Shown: positions 19,801 through 26,525 of the stretch, in pieces
Numbering within the stretch: position 1 is the stretch's first letter
How the letters are laid out: every line of letters begins with the position of its first letter
Origin: an uncultured Alphaproteobacteria bacterium
GTDB lineage: Bacteria; Pseudomonadota; Alphaproteobacteria; Puniceispirillales; UBA1172
Reading direction: 5' to 3'
NCBI GenBank assembly: GCA_958431225.1
Contig: OY288107.1
Span: forward strand, 2,011,501 to 2,075,500
DNA length: 64,000 bases
Notes under the pieces: generated by a model
What the model was told of the DNA's origin: nothing
Databases searched by the model: none
The model's input: the letters and a program-made list of their open reading frames with translations, nothing else
Translations under genes and position numbers: made by a program

Positions 19801-20325
19801 CAATCCATGCTAGATGAAGCCGTGCGCGAAGCCAAAACCGGCACGGACGCAAACCCCGACGGCGATTGGGCGCCGAACATCAATCTAGGGGCAAGCGTGT
19901 TGATTCCCGAATCTTACGTCGCTGACCTAGCCGTGCGCCTATCGCTCTATCGGCGCATCGGGGCGATGGAAAATTTGGAAGAACAGGACCAACTGATAGC
20001 CGAACTAACCGACCGCTTTGGTGCGATGCCTCAAGAGGTGGCGAATTTGATAGACACCATCATTTTGAAAATGCGCTGTCGGCTGGCGCATATTGAAAAA
20101 CTAGACGCCGGACCAAAAGGCATCAGCATCAGCTTCCGCAACAACCAATTCCCGCAAGCCGAAAAACTAATCGCCTTCATCAACGCAAGGGCAGGGGAAA
20201 TGCAGGTAACCGGCGAGCAGAAATTGGTTCTGCGCCAGACCTTACCGCAATCAGGGCGCGCCGCCGCCGCACGTAAATTGGTGGAAGAATTGCTAGTGCT
20301 TGCCGGCAATGACGGCATCAAATAG
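16849..20325 (+). CDS. mfd: transcription-repair coupling factor Mfd
   Basis: About 1158 aa. It removes RNA polymerase stalled at lesions and recruits UvrA. The N-terminal UvrB-homology module (FPAWDCLPFDRVSP, RGSIIDVFP) precedes the RNA-polymerase-interacting CarD-like domain (GDLVVHSEHGIGRYDG). The RecG-like helicase has Walker A CGDVGFGKTEV, DEEQHFG, TATPIPRTLQ and QLRGRIGRG. The TRCF C-terminal domain follows from about residue 1000. ATG 16831 inside sdhE is an alternative start. The 3' end overlaps a convergent gene by 33 nt. uvrA is also in this window. Confidence 0.96.
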   Translation: MTPAFLPPLPSPTATTPLAISGVAHGVDVLLMAQLGRTESAPIIHISVNDAAMAELESGLITMGLDPTRIYRFPAWDCLPFDRVSPSPHLVGQRIKTLAQCAATPSQSTIILTTINAWLQKVPPPAYFKQGQFALAVGASLNLADFTAYAEANAYHRTNTVRETGEYAVRGSIIDVFPTGSANPIRLDRFGDDIESIKEFDPETQRSIGAITSITLYPVSELPMDSDSISRFRQQYIAHFGGQASRDALYQMTSTGTRVGGAEHYLPLFHENLVHFSTYLQDPLVVLAHEWQSAYSARMEQMHDFYEARLARMDDEDSIRPLPIDALYLDAKAFEAGLKNFHRITFSTFNQEISNNGEQIELKTKKGILFHQDKVKHGGDSIAHLRNMLGNFPPQQAILIAAASAGGRERIATRLTEHDLNRPIHLMQNWDDIKPDSINIFIWVLASGFILPNLAVITEQDIYGTRLTRPQGKRKRAEHFLQEVSSLSNGDLVVHSEHGIGRYDGLETLTVSNAEHDCLLLTYAGGDRLYLPVENIDLLSRYGQSHDEPVLDRLGGVAWQAKKARVKKRIRDIAGALIKTAAMRQTANTGDYEIDPASYGEFCQGFTYAETDDQLDAINDTLGDMRSGRAMDRLICGDVGFGKTEVALRAAFVAVMAGYQVAVVAPTTLLARQHGKLFTERFKSFGVSIGVLSRMTKAGEASRIKKQLASGDCRLVIGTHALLSKTIKFNHLGLMIVDEEQHFGVSQKERLKSLRGDIHVLTLTATPIPRTLQMALSGVRDMSIIATPPIDRLAIRTSVGAWDHVVLAEAIRRERHRGGQIFCVSPRIDYLGRVYDRLLEMAGDARILTAHGQMPPAELDAVMNRFGDGEAEILLATNIIESGIDIPSANTMIIHRADLFGLAQLYQLRGRIGRGAVRAYAYLTTESGRKLTPSAQQRLEVMQTLDALGAGFTLASYDLDIRGGGNLLGDEQSGHIREVGVELYQSMLDEAVREAKTGTDANPDGDWAPNINLGASVLIPESYVADLAVRLSLYRRIGAMENLEEQDQLIAELTDRFGAMPQEVANLIDTIILKMRCRLAHIEKLDAGPKGISISFRNNQFPQAEKLIAFINARAGEMQVTGEQKLVLRQTLPQSGRAAAARKLVEELLVLAGNDGIK

Positions 20326-20919
20326 CGGGATGAAACTCTGGGGTGCTTGCGCGCCCGATACCGCCCAATTTTGGTCAATGATAATATGGGGAACGCCCTG
20401 AATCCCTAACATCGCCCCCTGATTGAGATCATTTTCAACGATGCTTTCGGCGGCGTCTATGGCGCTTGGGGCGATGCCGAAACGGCTAGATAAGGCGTTC
20501 AAATAATCGGGCGCACTAATATCCACGCCATGTTCAAAATAATCGGCGAATAGCGTTAATTTCACATCATGCGCCGCCGCCCCGGCGCCTTGAATCAGCT
20601 GATGGATGCGCCGACTATCAGGGGTGCGGGTGATTGCGCCAAAATCAAACGCAATGCCCGATTCGCGCCCCACCACAGCGATGCGGTCATAAAAACTCGT
20701 GCCGACCTGTCCGAATTTGGCTTGGATATAGGCTTGTCGTTCCATGCCTTCCGGGGGCATATTGGGGTTGAGCAAAAACGCCCGCCAACGTATATCTAAC
20801 TCCACGCCTTGATGCTGACGCACCGCGCTTTCCAGCCGCCGCCAGCCGATATAACACCACGGGCAAACAACATCCGAAAATACTTCAACAAAAATCTTGG
20901 TTTTTTTTGACATATCCAT
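20293..20919 (-). CDS. DsbA-family FrnE-like oxidoreductase
   Basis: 208 aa thioredoxin-fold protein. The active site CPWC is in FSDVVCPWCYIG and the cis-Pro loop is GVPHIII, with a helical insertion between them. The order matches the FrnE/2-hydroxychromene-2-carboxylate isomerase-like DsbA subfamily. There is no signal peptide, which fits the cytosolic FrnE type rather than periplasmic DsbA. Its substrate is unknown. ATG 20919 is used; ATG 20913 is in frame. It is divergent from hflX across a 70-nt gap. Confidence 0.9.
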   Translation of the reverse strand: MDMSKKTKIFVEVFSDVVCPWCYIGWRRLESAVRQHQGVELDIRWRAFLLNPNMPPEGMERQAYIQAKFGQVGTSFYDRIAVVGRESGIAFDFGAITRTPDSRRIHQLIQGAGAAAHDVKLTLFADYFEHGVDISAPDYLNALSSRFGIAPSAIDAAESIVENDLNQGAMLGIQGVPHIIIDQNWAVSGAQAPQSFIPLFDAVIAGKH

Positions 20920-20966
20920 AGTTTTTCTCGCGCCATGCTATTATATGAATAGGATGCAGTTTAGGC

Positions 20967-20972
20967 TATACT
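20967..20972 (+). promoter_or_regulatory. candidate -10 element of hflX
   Basis: TATACT lies about 16 nt before the GTG at 20989, with no convincing -35 upstream. If used, transcription would begin about 10-16 nt before the start codon and leave little room for a ribosome-binding site. Confidence 0.35.
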
Positions 20973-20988
20973 ATGCGTTGGCGGTTTT

Positions 20989-22266
20989 GTGAAGATGGGA
21001 ATTGCGCGCGCCATTGTCATCCATCCCGATTTGCGTGGGGGGCATCTAACCCGCCCGCCTGAGCTGATGCTAGAAGAAGCCGTGCGATTGGTGGAAGCCA
21101 TCGGCTTACCCGTAGAATCGGCACAGATTTTGCGCATCAACACCCCGCGCGCCTCGACTTTATTACCATCTGGCGCGCTCGCCAGCATTGCCGAAGATAT
21201 TTGCGATGACACATTATTGGTGGTCAATGCCAGCCTCACGCCAGTGCAACAGCGCAATTTAGAACAACGCCTTGAAGCCAAAGTCATTGACCGCACCGCA
21301 CTAATTTTAGAAATTTTTGGCAAACGCGCCACCACGAGCGCCGGACGTTTGCAGGTGGAATTGGCAGCATTATCATTTCAGCGTAGCCGTTTAGTGCGGA
21401 GCTGGACGCACCTAGAACGCCAGCGGGGCGGTGGCGGATTTTTGGGCGGGCCGGGGGAACGCCAGATTGAACTTGACCGCCGCATGCTAGACGAGCAGAT
21501 TTTACGCATCAAAAACGAACTCCGCCAAGTCGCCCGCACCCGCCAGCTCCAACGTCAACACCGTAGGCGCGCCGAAATCCCCAGCATCGCGCTGATAGGC
21601 TATACCAATGCCGGCAAATCAACATTGTTTAACGCGCTCACCGGGGCGGGGGTTCTGTCCAAAGATATGCTGTTTGCCACCCTAGACCCCACCATGCGCG
21701 GCTGGCAATTAGCAAGCGGACGGCAGGTGATTTTGGGCGACACGGTGGGTTTTATCAGCCAGTTGCCGACAGAATTGGTGGAAGCCTTTAGAAGCACTTT
21801 GGAAGAGGTGGTGGAGGCGGATTTTTTGTTGCATGTGCATGATGCGTCCTCCCCCATGGCATTGGATGAGGCGGATGATGTCGAATCTGTGATAACCGCA
21901 CTAGGCGTCAATGCGGACAGCCCACGCCTACATATTTTTAACAAAGCCGATTTGCTTGAATCCGATAGCGAACTAACACCGCTATGGCAACGCTACCCCC
22001 AAGCCGTGCTAACCTCCGCCACCGATGCAAGCGGGTTTGATGATTTAGATGCGCGCCTTGATGCGGCACTAGCAGAGGCAGAGATTCAACTCCGCATCGC
22101 CATCCCGTTCGGGGCAGGGGATGCGCGGGCGTGGCTCCATGAACACGGACAGATTTTAGAAACCAGCCAAGATAGCGAAAGCGAATGTTTTGTCGTGCGC
22201 TTATCATCGGCAAATCAAGCCCGATTCGCCGCACGCTGGCCCGATTTGCTAACCCCGACTTGCTAA
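20989..22266 (+). CDS. hflX: ribosome-associated GTPase HflX
   Basis: 425 aa. The HflX N-terminal domain is followed by a glycine-rich linker (RQRGGGGFLGGPGERQIELDRR) and a GTPase domain. The GTPase domain has G1 GYTNAGKST, G3 DTVGF and G4 NKAD. HflX splits stalled 70S ribosomes and is heat-linked. The start is GTG 20989 or ATG 20995. In most relatives hflX directly follows hfq; here the two are about 8 kb apart with mazG, recG, mfd and others between. Confidence 0.95.
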   Translation: MKMGIARAIVIHPDLRGGHLTRPPELMLEEAVRLVEAIGLPVESAQILRINTPRASTLLPSGALASIAEDICDDTLLVVNASLTPVQQRNLEQRLEAKVIDRTALILEIFGKRATTSAGRLQVELAALSFQRSRLVRSWTHLERQRGGGGFLGGPGERQIELDRRMLDEQILRIKNELRQVARTRQLQRQHRRRAEIPSIALIGYTNAGKSTLFNALTGAGVLSKDMLFATLDPTMRGWQLASGRQVILGDTVGFISQLPTELVEAFRSTLEEVVEADFLLHVHDASSPMALDEADDVESVITALGVNADSPRLHIFNKADLLESDSELTPLWQRYPQAVLTSATDASGFDDLDARLDAALAEAEIQLRIAIPFGAGDARAWLHEHGQILETSQDSESECFVVRLSSANQARFAARWPDLLTPTC

Positions 22267-22496
22267 CGTGGTGTCAATAAGGAATTATTTTCTTTATCGC
22301 CCTCTACGCCCCCTCTTTTTATTTGGGAACTATATACAATGTTCCGCAAGCCCCAAAAATTAGGATTTTTTCCTCTTTTGTTGCTGTGGTGGCATAATAG
22401 CCCTCATCACCGCCTCGCCGACTCGTTCGGGGGTCGCCTTGATGGGCGGGATGATTCTAGGCGGTCTGCCGCGTGGGTTTTTCTTTTGGTCGTTCA
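22267..22496 (+). other. intergenic stretch with possible relic
   Basis: 230 nt between hflX and the end of a leftward lipoprotein gene. No RNA gene or clear terminator hairpin was seen. It contains the start of a possible broken membrane-protein frame, described separately. Confidence 0.5.
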
Positions 22497-22600
22497 TTAT
22501 CTGCTCCGCGCTATACAAGAATGCGGGATTGTGTCGTGGTAATCATCAAGCCCAGATATGGGGTCGCCCACAAAACAAGCCGCCCATCTTCTTCCCTCGC
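22339..22600 (+). pseudogene. possible frameshifted small membrane protein
   Basis: From ATG 22339 the frame gives a short basic then hydrophobic start (KLGFFPLLLL) before becoming polar. The neighbouring frame, from about 22380, reads CGGIIALITASP, then ALMGGMILGGLP, then FFFWSFIICSALY, which looks like real membrane-protein sequence but has no start codon of its own before 22439. A one-base shift near 22385 would join the two. The overlap with the antisense lipoprotein gene argues for caution. Confidence 0.2.
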
Positions 22601-22862
22601 CGTTATTGCCAAGCGGAATTACCACACTTTCCCATATAGGCAAAATCAGCCCATCATGAGGCCAGCCTTCCTCATAAACAATCTTAACATTCAAAGGCAC
22701 TTCGCAAATGTTTTTCAATTTGGTGGCTTCAAAATCGGATGATTCAAGAATCAGACAATCCATTGGGTTTTTCGCAAAAGCGGTTGGCGTTGCATTACAC
22801 GCCATCAGCAGAGTCATCACTGCCAATACCAGCATACGATAAAAGTTGATAGTCATAGTCAT
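22497..22862 (-). CDS. hypothetical lipoprotein
   Basis: 121 aa. A signal sequence of about 20 residues ends in a lipobox-like LLMAC, so the mature protein may be lipid-anchored at that Cys. The rest has three spaced cysteines (PMDC, KNIC, WAAC) and a strand-rich look; I do not recognise a family. ATG 22862 makes an ATGA overlap with the stop of the preceding nuclease-like gene. ATG 22856 has the better-placed AAAGGA site. The coupling implies joint expression. Confidence 0.55.
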   Translation of the reverse strand: MTMTINFYRMLVLAVMTLLMACNATPTAFAKNPMDCLILESSDFEATKLKNICEVPLNVKIVYEEGWPHDGLILPIWESVVIPLGNNGEGRRWAACFVGDPISGLDDYHDTIPHSCIARSR

Positions 22863-23329
22863 GTTCCTTTCTTTGGTTGGTTGAAAACATTAGGCAATAC
22901 GGGTTGAGGTTCGTGTCGCCCTAATACTCGGCTAGGGGTTTCAAATCTAACGCCATCTAGCACATTTGCAATCGTTAATAACTGCATGCGGGGATAATCC
23001 ACGCCATTAAGGGTTAGATTCCCTGCCTCTACCATCACTTGCTTAAAATTAGCGGTCTGGCGTTCCCCCAATTCGTCCATAATGATAAACCCTGCCATTT
23101 CCGCGCCCTCGCTTTCCATAGTTCCCCGCAAGTCTCGCAAATCCGTAGCCTTTATATTTTTTCCGCCCTTTACCTGTATAATCATCCTTGAAAGGTCTTT
23201 GTCGGCATCGCTTTTGGTGAAATAAAGCCGTCCATCCACGCCCTTATCCCCGCTTTTTCGTGGGGTGCAGAATCCATCAACGGCTTCAACCGCCCATTTT
23301 TGAAAGTGGTGCGAAAAAAGCCACTCCAT
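22859..23329 (-). CDS. Mrr-like restriction endonuclease domain, probably a truncated remnant
   Basis: 156 aa. The sequence matches the C-terminal nuclease part seen fused to some DNA adenine methylases. It starts FQKWAVEAVDG, then GDKGVDGRLYF and MIIQVKGGKN, supplying the Asp and Gln-x-Lys of a PD-(D/E)xK core. It continues with DLRDLRGTMESEGAEM and closes with YPRMQLLTIANVLDG. The methylase half that normally precedes this is absent: upstream of ATG 23329 is only a 44-nt gap and then the end of another gene. It is probably a decayed restriction-modification gene, though the nuclease core is intact. It is coupled to the lipoprotein downstream. Confidence 0.6.
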   Translation of the reverse strand: MEWLFSHHFQKWAVEAVDGFCTPRKSGDKGVDGRLYFTKSDADKDLSRMIIQVKGGKNIKATDLRDLRGTMESEGAEMAGFIIMDELGERQTANFKQVMVEAGNLTLNGVDYPRMQLLTIANVLDGVRFETPSRVLGRHEPQPVLPNVFNQPKKGT

Positions 23330-23373
23330 TTTGGCGTGGCGGCGGTGATATGGATTTTGCTTATTGACCCCGC

Positions 23374-24252
23374 TTATTGATTAGATGGGGCGTGTTTGAG
23401 TTTTGCCTCACGCCAAAACGCCAGCAAACCCGAAGCAATAATCATCCCGCCGCCAATAAACACATGCGCGCCAACCACTTCCTCAAACAGCACCAAGCCA
23501 ATCATGGACGCAAACACAATTTGAAGCATGGTGAAGGGTTGTAAAACCGTAATCTCCGCCACTGCCAACGCGCGAATCATCAAAAAATGCCCCAGCATAC
23601 TAGTGATGCACAGCATCAACATAACGAGCCAATCTTCAGGGCGTATGGATGACCAGAAAAATGGGGCTAGTAAGGTCATCACCACCGCCCCGCTTACGCC
23701 TGTCCAGAAAAAACTCGTATCCGCAGAATCCACCCGCCCCACATAACGCGTCAGCACGTTGTAACTGGCAAAACCGAACGTTGCTAATACGGCAATCAGG
23801 GCTTCGGGTTGAAACACTTGCGTTCCCGGTTGCACGATTATCAACACGCCAAGGCAACCCACAAAAATCGCCCCCATCCGCCACCAACCCACGCGCTCGC
23901 CCAAAAACACGATGGACAGCAACACCACCAACAACGGATAACACGCAAAAATCGCATGCGTCTCTGCCAAACCTAAACGCACAAAAGCCGTGACAATGAC
24001 ACAGACTTGCAATGCCAAAAGCGCACCCCGCAAAATCTGCAAGCCAAGCAATTCAGTCGCCGCTACCGCCCTTATCCCGCCCGCGCTAAACCAACCCCAC
24101 GCCAACACAAACAAGCCAAAAAACCACGTCCTGATCATCACCACCGACAGAATATCATTGCGCTGACCAAGATATTTTGACATCCCATCCATCAACGAAA
24201 AACACAATACCGCCAACAGAATCAGCAGAATACCCAAACGCGGATTATTCAT
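23374..24252 (-). CDS. EamA/RhaT family (DMT) transporter
   Basis: 292 aa with about ten hydrophobic helices arranged as two EamA repeats. It starts LGILLILLAVLCFSLMDGMSKY, and HAIFACYPLLVVLLSIVFLGERVG ends the first repeat. The second repeat ends with VFASMIGLVLFEEVVG. Substrate cannot be inferred. ATG 24252 overlaps the end of the zinc-ribbon gene by 8 nt (ATGAATAA), which indicates coupling; the open frame reaches further upstream but would run through that gene. Confidence 0.88.
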   Translation of the reverse strand: MNNPRLGILLILLAVLCFSLMDGMSKYLGQRNDILSVVMIRTWFFGLFVLAWGWFSAGGIRAVAATELLGLQILRGALLALQVCVIVTAFVRLGLAETHAIFACYPLLVVLLSIVFLGERVGWWRMGAIFVGCLGVLIIVQPGTQVFQPEALIAVLATFGFASYNVLTRYVGRVDSADTSFFWTGVSGAVVMTLLAPFFWSSIRPEDWLVMLMLCITSMLGHFLMIRALAVAEITVLQPFTMLQIVFASMIGLVLFEEVVGAHVFIGGGMIIASGLLAFWREAKLKHAPSNQ

Positions 24253-24421
24253 CAGCCGCCGCCTCACGAGCCGTACCAGCCTTGCCACAAAGCGGGCAGT
24301 GCCATTGGCGTCCGGTCAGGGTCTCATCAGCGCGCATAGTCGGATACGTCCAATAAAACCCGCAAGCATCACAGGTAATATGCCAAATCGTCTCGCGGGT
24401 GAGGGTGAAATTTTGAGTCAT
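24245..24421 (-). CDS. small zinc-ribbon protein
   Basis: 58 aa. Two Cys pairs, CDAC (after WHIT) and CPLC (after RQWH), about 25 residues apart, form a treble-clef or zinc-ribbon-like site, with aromatic residues between (FYWTYPT). It starts 3 nt after the aldo/keto reductase stop and its own stop overlaps the transporter start, so it sits inside a three-gene operon. No family name is recognised. The tidy spacing and overlaps make it a real gene despite its size. Confidence 0.7.
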   Translation of the reverse strand: MTQNFTLTRETIWHITCDACGFYWTYPTMRADETLTGRQWHCPLCGKAGTAREAAADE

Positions 24422-24424
24422 AAT

Positions 24425-25471
24425 CTAATACGGCATAGGGTGTTGGCGGTGGGCTTCATCAATGGCGGTCAGCACCTCCGGTGCCAGTTGCATATCCACA
24501 CATTTGAGCGATTGTGCCATCTGTTCCAAAGTAGTCGCCCCAAAAATCGTGCTAGTCATAAACGCGCGTTGCACACACCAAGCCAGTGCCATCGCCGTCA
24601 AATCTAGATTATGTTCCCGAGCAATATCCGCATAAGCATCAAGCGCTCCCCAAACCCGCGACGTCATGCGCCCGCCTAAGCCCGGGTTAAGCGTCGCCCG
24701 CGATTTTTCCGGCGGCGGGGCATCGGGCGCATATTTCCCCGTCAGCAACCCGGTGGCGAGGGGCGAATACGACAACAAACCAACTTGTTCATGATGCGTC
24801 ATCTCCGCTAGGTCTAAATCATAAAGCCGACATAAAAGGCTATATTCATTCTGCACCGACACCATGCGCGGAAGCCCATGTTTTTCCGCCACAGCAAGCC
24901 AGCGCGTAATCCCCCAACAACTTTCATTAGAAAGCCCAATAGCCCTAATTTTCCCCGCCTTAATCAAAGCATCGCAGCCCTCTAATACATCAAGCATGTG
25001 GTCGGCAGTTTCGGCAGTATTTTGCGCGGAAGGGTCAAACTGCCAATTCTGGCGAAACATATATGAGCCACGATTAGGCCAATGCAGCTGATAAAGATCA
25101 ATATAATCGGTCTGAAGCGACGCCAGCGACGTTTCCACCGCCCCGGCAATAGTAGCCGAAGTAATCGGCGCCCCATCGCGCAAATGCGGAAACCCAGCCC
25201 CCGCCACCTTAGTAGCCAAAACCACATCCCCCCGACGCCCCGAAGATTTGAACCAAGAGCCAATAATACGTTCACTATCGCCTTGGGTTTCGGGTGTCAT
25301 AGGATTGACCGGATAAATCTCAGCAGTATCAATAAAATTAATCCCATGCGCCAAAGCCATATCAATCTGCGCATGCGCCTCCGCCTCACTATTCTGCGAC
25401 CCCCAAGTCATACTACCAAGACAAAGCGCAGAAACCATAACATCACTACGCCCAAGCGGATTCATCTGCAT
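24425..25471 (-). CDS. aldo/keto reductase (Tas/YghZ-like)
   Basis: 348 aa NADP(H)-dependent TIM-barrel oxidoreductase. It has LGSMTWGSQN, the catalytic FIDTAEIYPV (Asp/Tyr), ATKVAG (Lys) and QLHWPNRG (His). YSPLATGLLTGKY and the cofactor segment IFGATTLEQM follow. NPMTPETQGDSERIIGSW matches the Tas subgroup. ATG 25471 follows AAAGGAG by 7 nt. It heads the operon with the zinc ribbon and EamA transporter and is divergent from the toxin-antitoxin array. Confidence 0.92.
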   Translation of the reverse strand: MQMNPLGRSDVMVSALCLGSMTWGSQNSEAEAHAQIDMALAHGINFIDTAEIYPVNPMTPETQGDSERIIGSWFKSSGRRGDVVLATKVAGAGFPHLRDGAPITSATIAGAVETSLASLQTDYIDLYQLHWPNRGSYMFRQNWQFDPSAQNTAETADHMLDVLEGCDALIKAGKIRAIGLSNESCWGITRWLAVAEKHGLPRMVSVQNEYSLLCRLYDLDLAEMTHHEQVGLLSYSPLATGLLTGKYAPDAPPPEKSRATLNPGLGGRMTSRVWGALDAYADIAREHNLDLTAMALAWCVQRAFMTSTIFGATTLEQMAQSLKCVDMQLAPEVLTAIDEAHRQHPMPY

Positions 25472-25529
25472 CACACATCTCCTTTATAAATTAAAAAAAC
25501 CAATCTAGGCAGGTGTAGCACAAAACCAC

Positions 25530-25599
25530 AGGAAAGTTGCTTTTTTCTTTTTGGTGGTGTATATTGATTCCGCAACACGCAAAAGGGGAGCATATTATG
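25530..25599 (+). repeat. promoter-leader repeat copy 1 (before antitoxin A1)
   Basis: First of three near-identical leaders of about 70 nt: AGGAAAGTTGC, a T-rich block, then GCAACAC and a GGGGAG ribosome site, ending at the ATG. It holds -35 TTGCTT (25537-25542), a 17-nt spacer and -10 TATATT (25560-25565). GTTGC (25536-25540) and GCAAC (25572-25576) form an inverted repeat bracketing the promoter, a plausible repressor operator. Other copies start at 25777 and 26709. Confidence 0.7.
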
Positions 25600-25770
25600 T
25601 CCACGAAACTTGCCAAAAAACCTGTTGAACAGGAACAGCCCACGCGGTTGCCCGATGTTGAGCAACTCGTTAAGGAGCACCCCGAATTGACCCGTGAATT
25701 TATTGAGGATATCATCGACGCTGAACGGGCAATTGCCGAAGGGCGCACCATACCTTATAAATTTGGCTAA
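25597..25770 (+). CDS. antitoxin-like small protein A1 (no toxin partner)
   Basis: 57 aa, highly charged. After an N-terminal KLAKKPVEQ it has HPELTREFIEDIIDAERAIAEG and ends in PYKFG. The C-terminal acidic helix followed by an x-EGR turn is like the toxin-binding tails of RelB/YefM-type antitoxins; this is inference from shape and context. No toxin follows: the next repeat leader begins 6 nt after the stop. It shares about 70% of residues with A2. Confidence 0.6.
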   Translation: MSTKLAKKPVEQEQPTRLPDVEQLVKEHPELTREFIEDIIDAERAIAEGRTIPYKFG

Positions 25771-25776
25771 CAATTT

Positions 25777-25848
25777 AAGAAAGTTGCTTTTTTCTTTTTA
25801 TGCTGTATACTGATTCTGCAACACACGAAAGGGAGCATATATATTATG
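25777..25848 (+). repeat. promoter-leader repeat copy 2 (before A2-T1)
   Basis: Second copy of the leader. It has -35 TTGCTT (25784-25789), a 16-nt spacer, and a -10 TATACT (25806-25811) that differs from consensus TATAAT at one base. The flanking GTTGC/GCAAC arms are at 25783-25787 and 25818-25822, and AAAGGGAG lies before ATG 25846. It probably drives A2-T1-A3-A4. Confidence 0.7.
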
Positions 25849-26019
25849 TCTGCGAAATTAGCAAAAAAACCTGTTGCGCAATGGCCTGATAGGAAACTGC
25901 CAGACATTGAACAACTCGTTAAGGATTACCCTGAATTGACGCGCGAATTTCTTGAGGATATCATCGACGCTGAACGGTCAATTGTCGAAGGCGACCTCAC
26001 GCCTTATAAATTTGGCTAA
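25846..26019 (+). CDS. antitoxin-like protein A2 (partner of T1)
   Basis: 57 aa, close paralogue of A1: SAKLAKKPVAQW, then DYPELTREFLEDIIDAER and C-terminal PYKFG. The T1 toxin gene begins 6 nt after its stop, the usual antitoxin-first layout of type II modules. The EGR turn of A1 reads EGD here. Assigned as antitoxin by position, charge and paralogy to A5, which directly overlaps a second toxin. Confidence 0.62.
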   Translation: MSAKLAKKPVAQWPDRKLPDIEQLVKDYPELTREFLEDIIDAERSIVEGDLTPYKFG

Positions 26020-26025
26020 TCTAAA

Positions 26026-26313
26026 GTGCAGATCTATCGAACGAAGCACTTTAGGCGGGGAATCAAAAAACTATCTCCCGACCAAAAGGCTATTTTGGAT
26101 GAAGCGGTTGAGGTTGTCACGAATAATCCGTTTATTGGAGACTTTCTGACAGCTTATCTTGCTTATATTCGCGTTTATAAAGTGAAAACAAAACCACAAT
26201 ATCGCTTGGCGTACACTTACAACGAGCAAGATGATAAATTGATTCTAATTAAATTTTCGTCACGTCAAAATTTTTACCGCGACCTATCAAGGCACCTTAA
26301 AAGCATCACATAA
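26026..26313 (+). CDS. RelE/ParE-superfamily toxin T1
   Basis: 95 aa from GTG 26026. Basic N-terminal helices (KHFRRGIKKLSPDQ), then FIGDFLTAYLAYIRVYKVK, RLAYTY and the C-terminal KFSSRQNFYRDLSRH. That tail closely resembles the HENFYRDLK ending of a well-known RelE/ParE subfamily of mRNA interferases. The predicted role is translation-dependent RNA cleavage neutralised by A2 (and possibly A3/A4). It shares only distant similarity with T2, so the modules are not simple recent copies. Confidence 0.75.
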   Translation: MQIYRTKHFRRGIKKLSPDQKAILDEAVEVVTNNPFIGDFLTAYLAYIRVYKVKTKPQYRLAYTYNEQDDKLILIKFSSRQNFYRDLSRHLKSIT

Positions 26314-26328
26314 TTCTGGGGCAATCCA

Positions 26329-26511
26329 ATGACAAAAAAACATTCTAAAAAATCTGTTGAGCAAGAAGCTCTTGAGCAAGAGGCACTAATCGACCGAATC
26401 GCCAAAGACAACCCCGATTTGCCGCGTGATTTCATTAGGGGCATCTTGGAAGGCAAAAAGGATTTGGCTGAAGGTCGTTTTACGTCTTATGAAGTTGAGT
26501 CGCCTAAGTGA
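26329..26511 (+). CDS. antitoxin-like protein A3
   Basis: 60 aa: TKKHSKKSVEQE, a Glu/Ala-rich linker (ALEQEALIDRIAKDN), NPDLPRDFIRGILEGKKDLAEGR and the end SYEVESPK. It starts 15 nt after T1 and is followed 14 nt later by A4, so the likely order on one transcript is antitoxin-toxin-antitoxin-antitoxin. Its leader GGGCAATCCAATG and first codons are repeated before A6. Confidence 0.6.
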   Translation: MTKKHSKKSVEQEALEQEALIDRIAKDNPDLPRDFIRGILEGKKDLAEGRFTSYEVESPK

Positions 26512-26525
26512 AGAAGGTTAATACC

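Noticed and set aside
22339..22742. Three overlapping plus-strand frames in the hflX-lipoprotein gap
   Set aside because: Not accepted as intact genes: they are short, lack ribosome sites and mostly overlap the antisense lipoprotein gene. Only a possible frameshifted relic is reported.
23652..23993. Plus-strand frames opposite the EamA transporter
   Set aside because: Proline/serine-rich shadows with no start signal; the minus-strand frame has ten helices and an overlap-coupled start.
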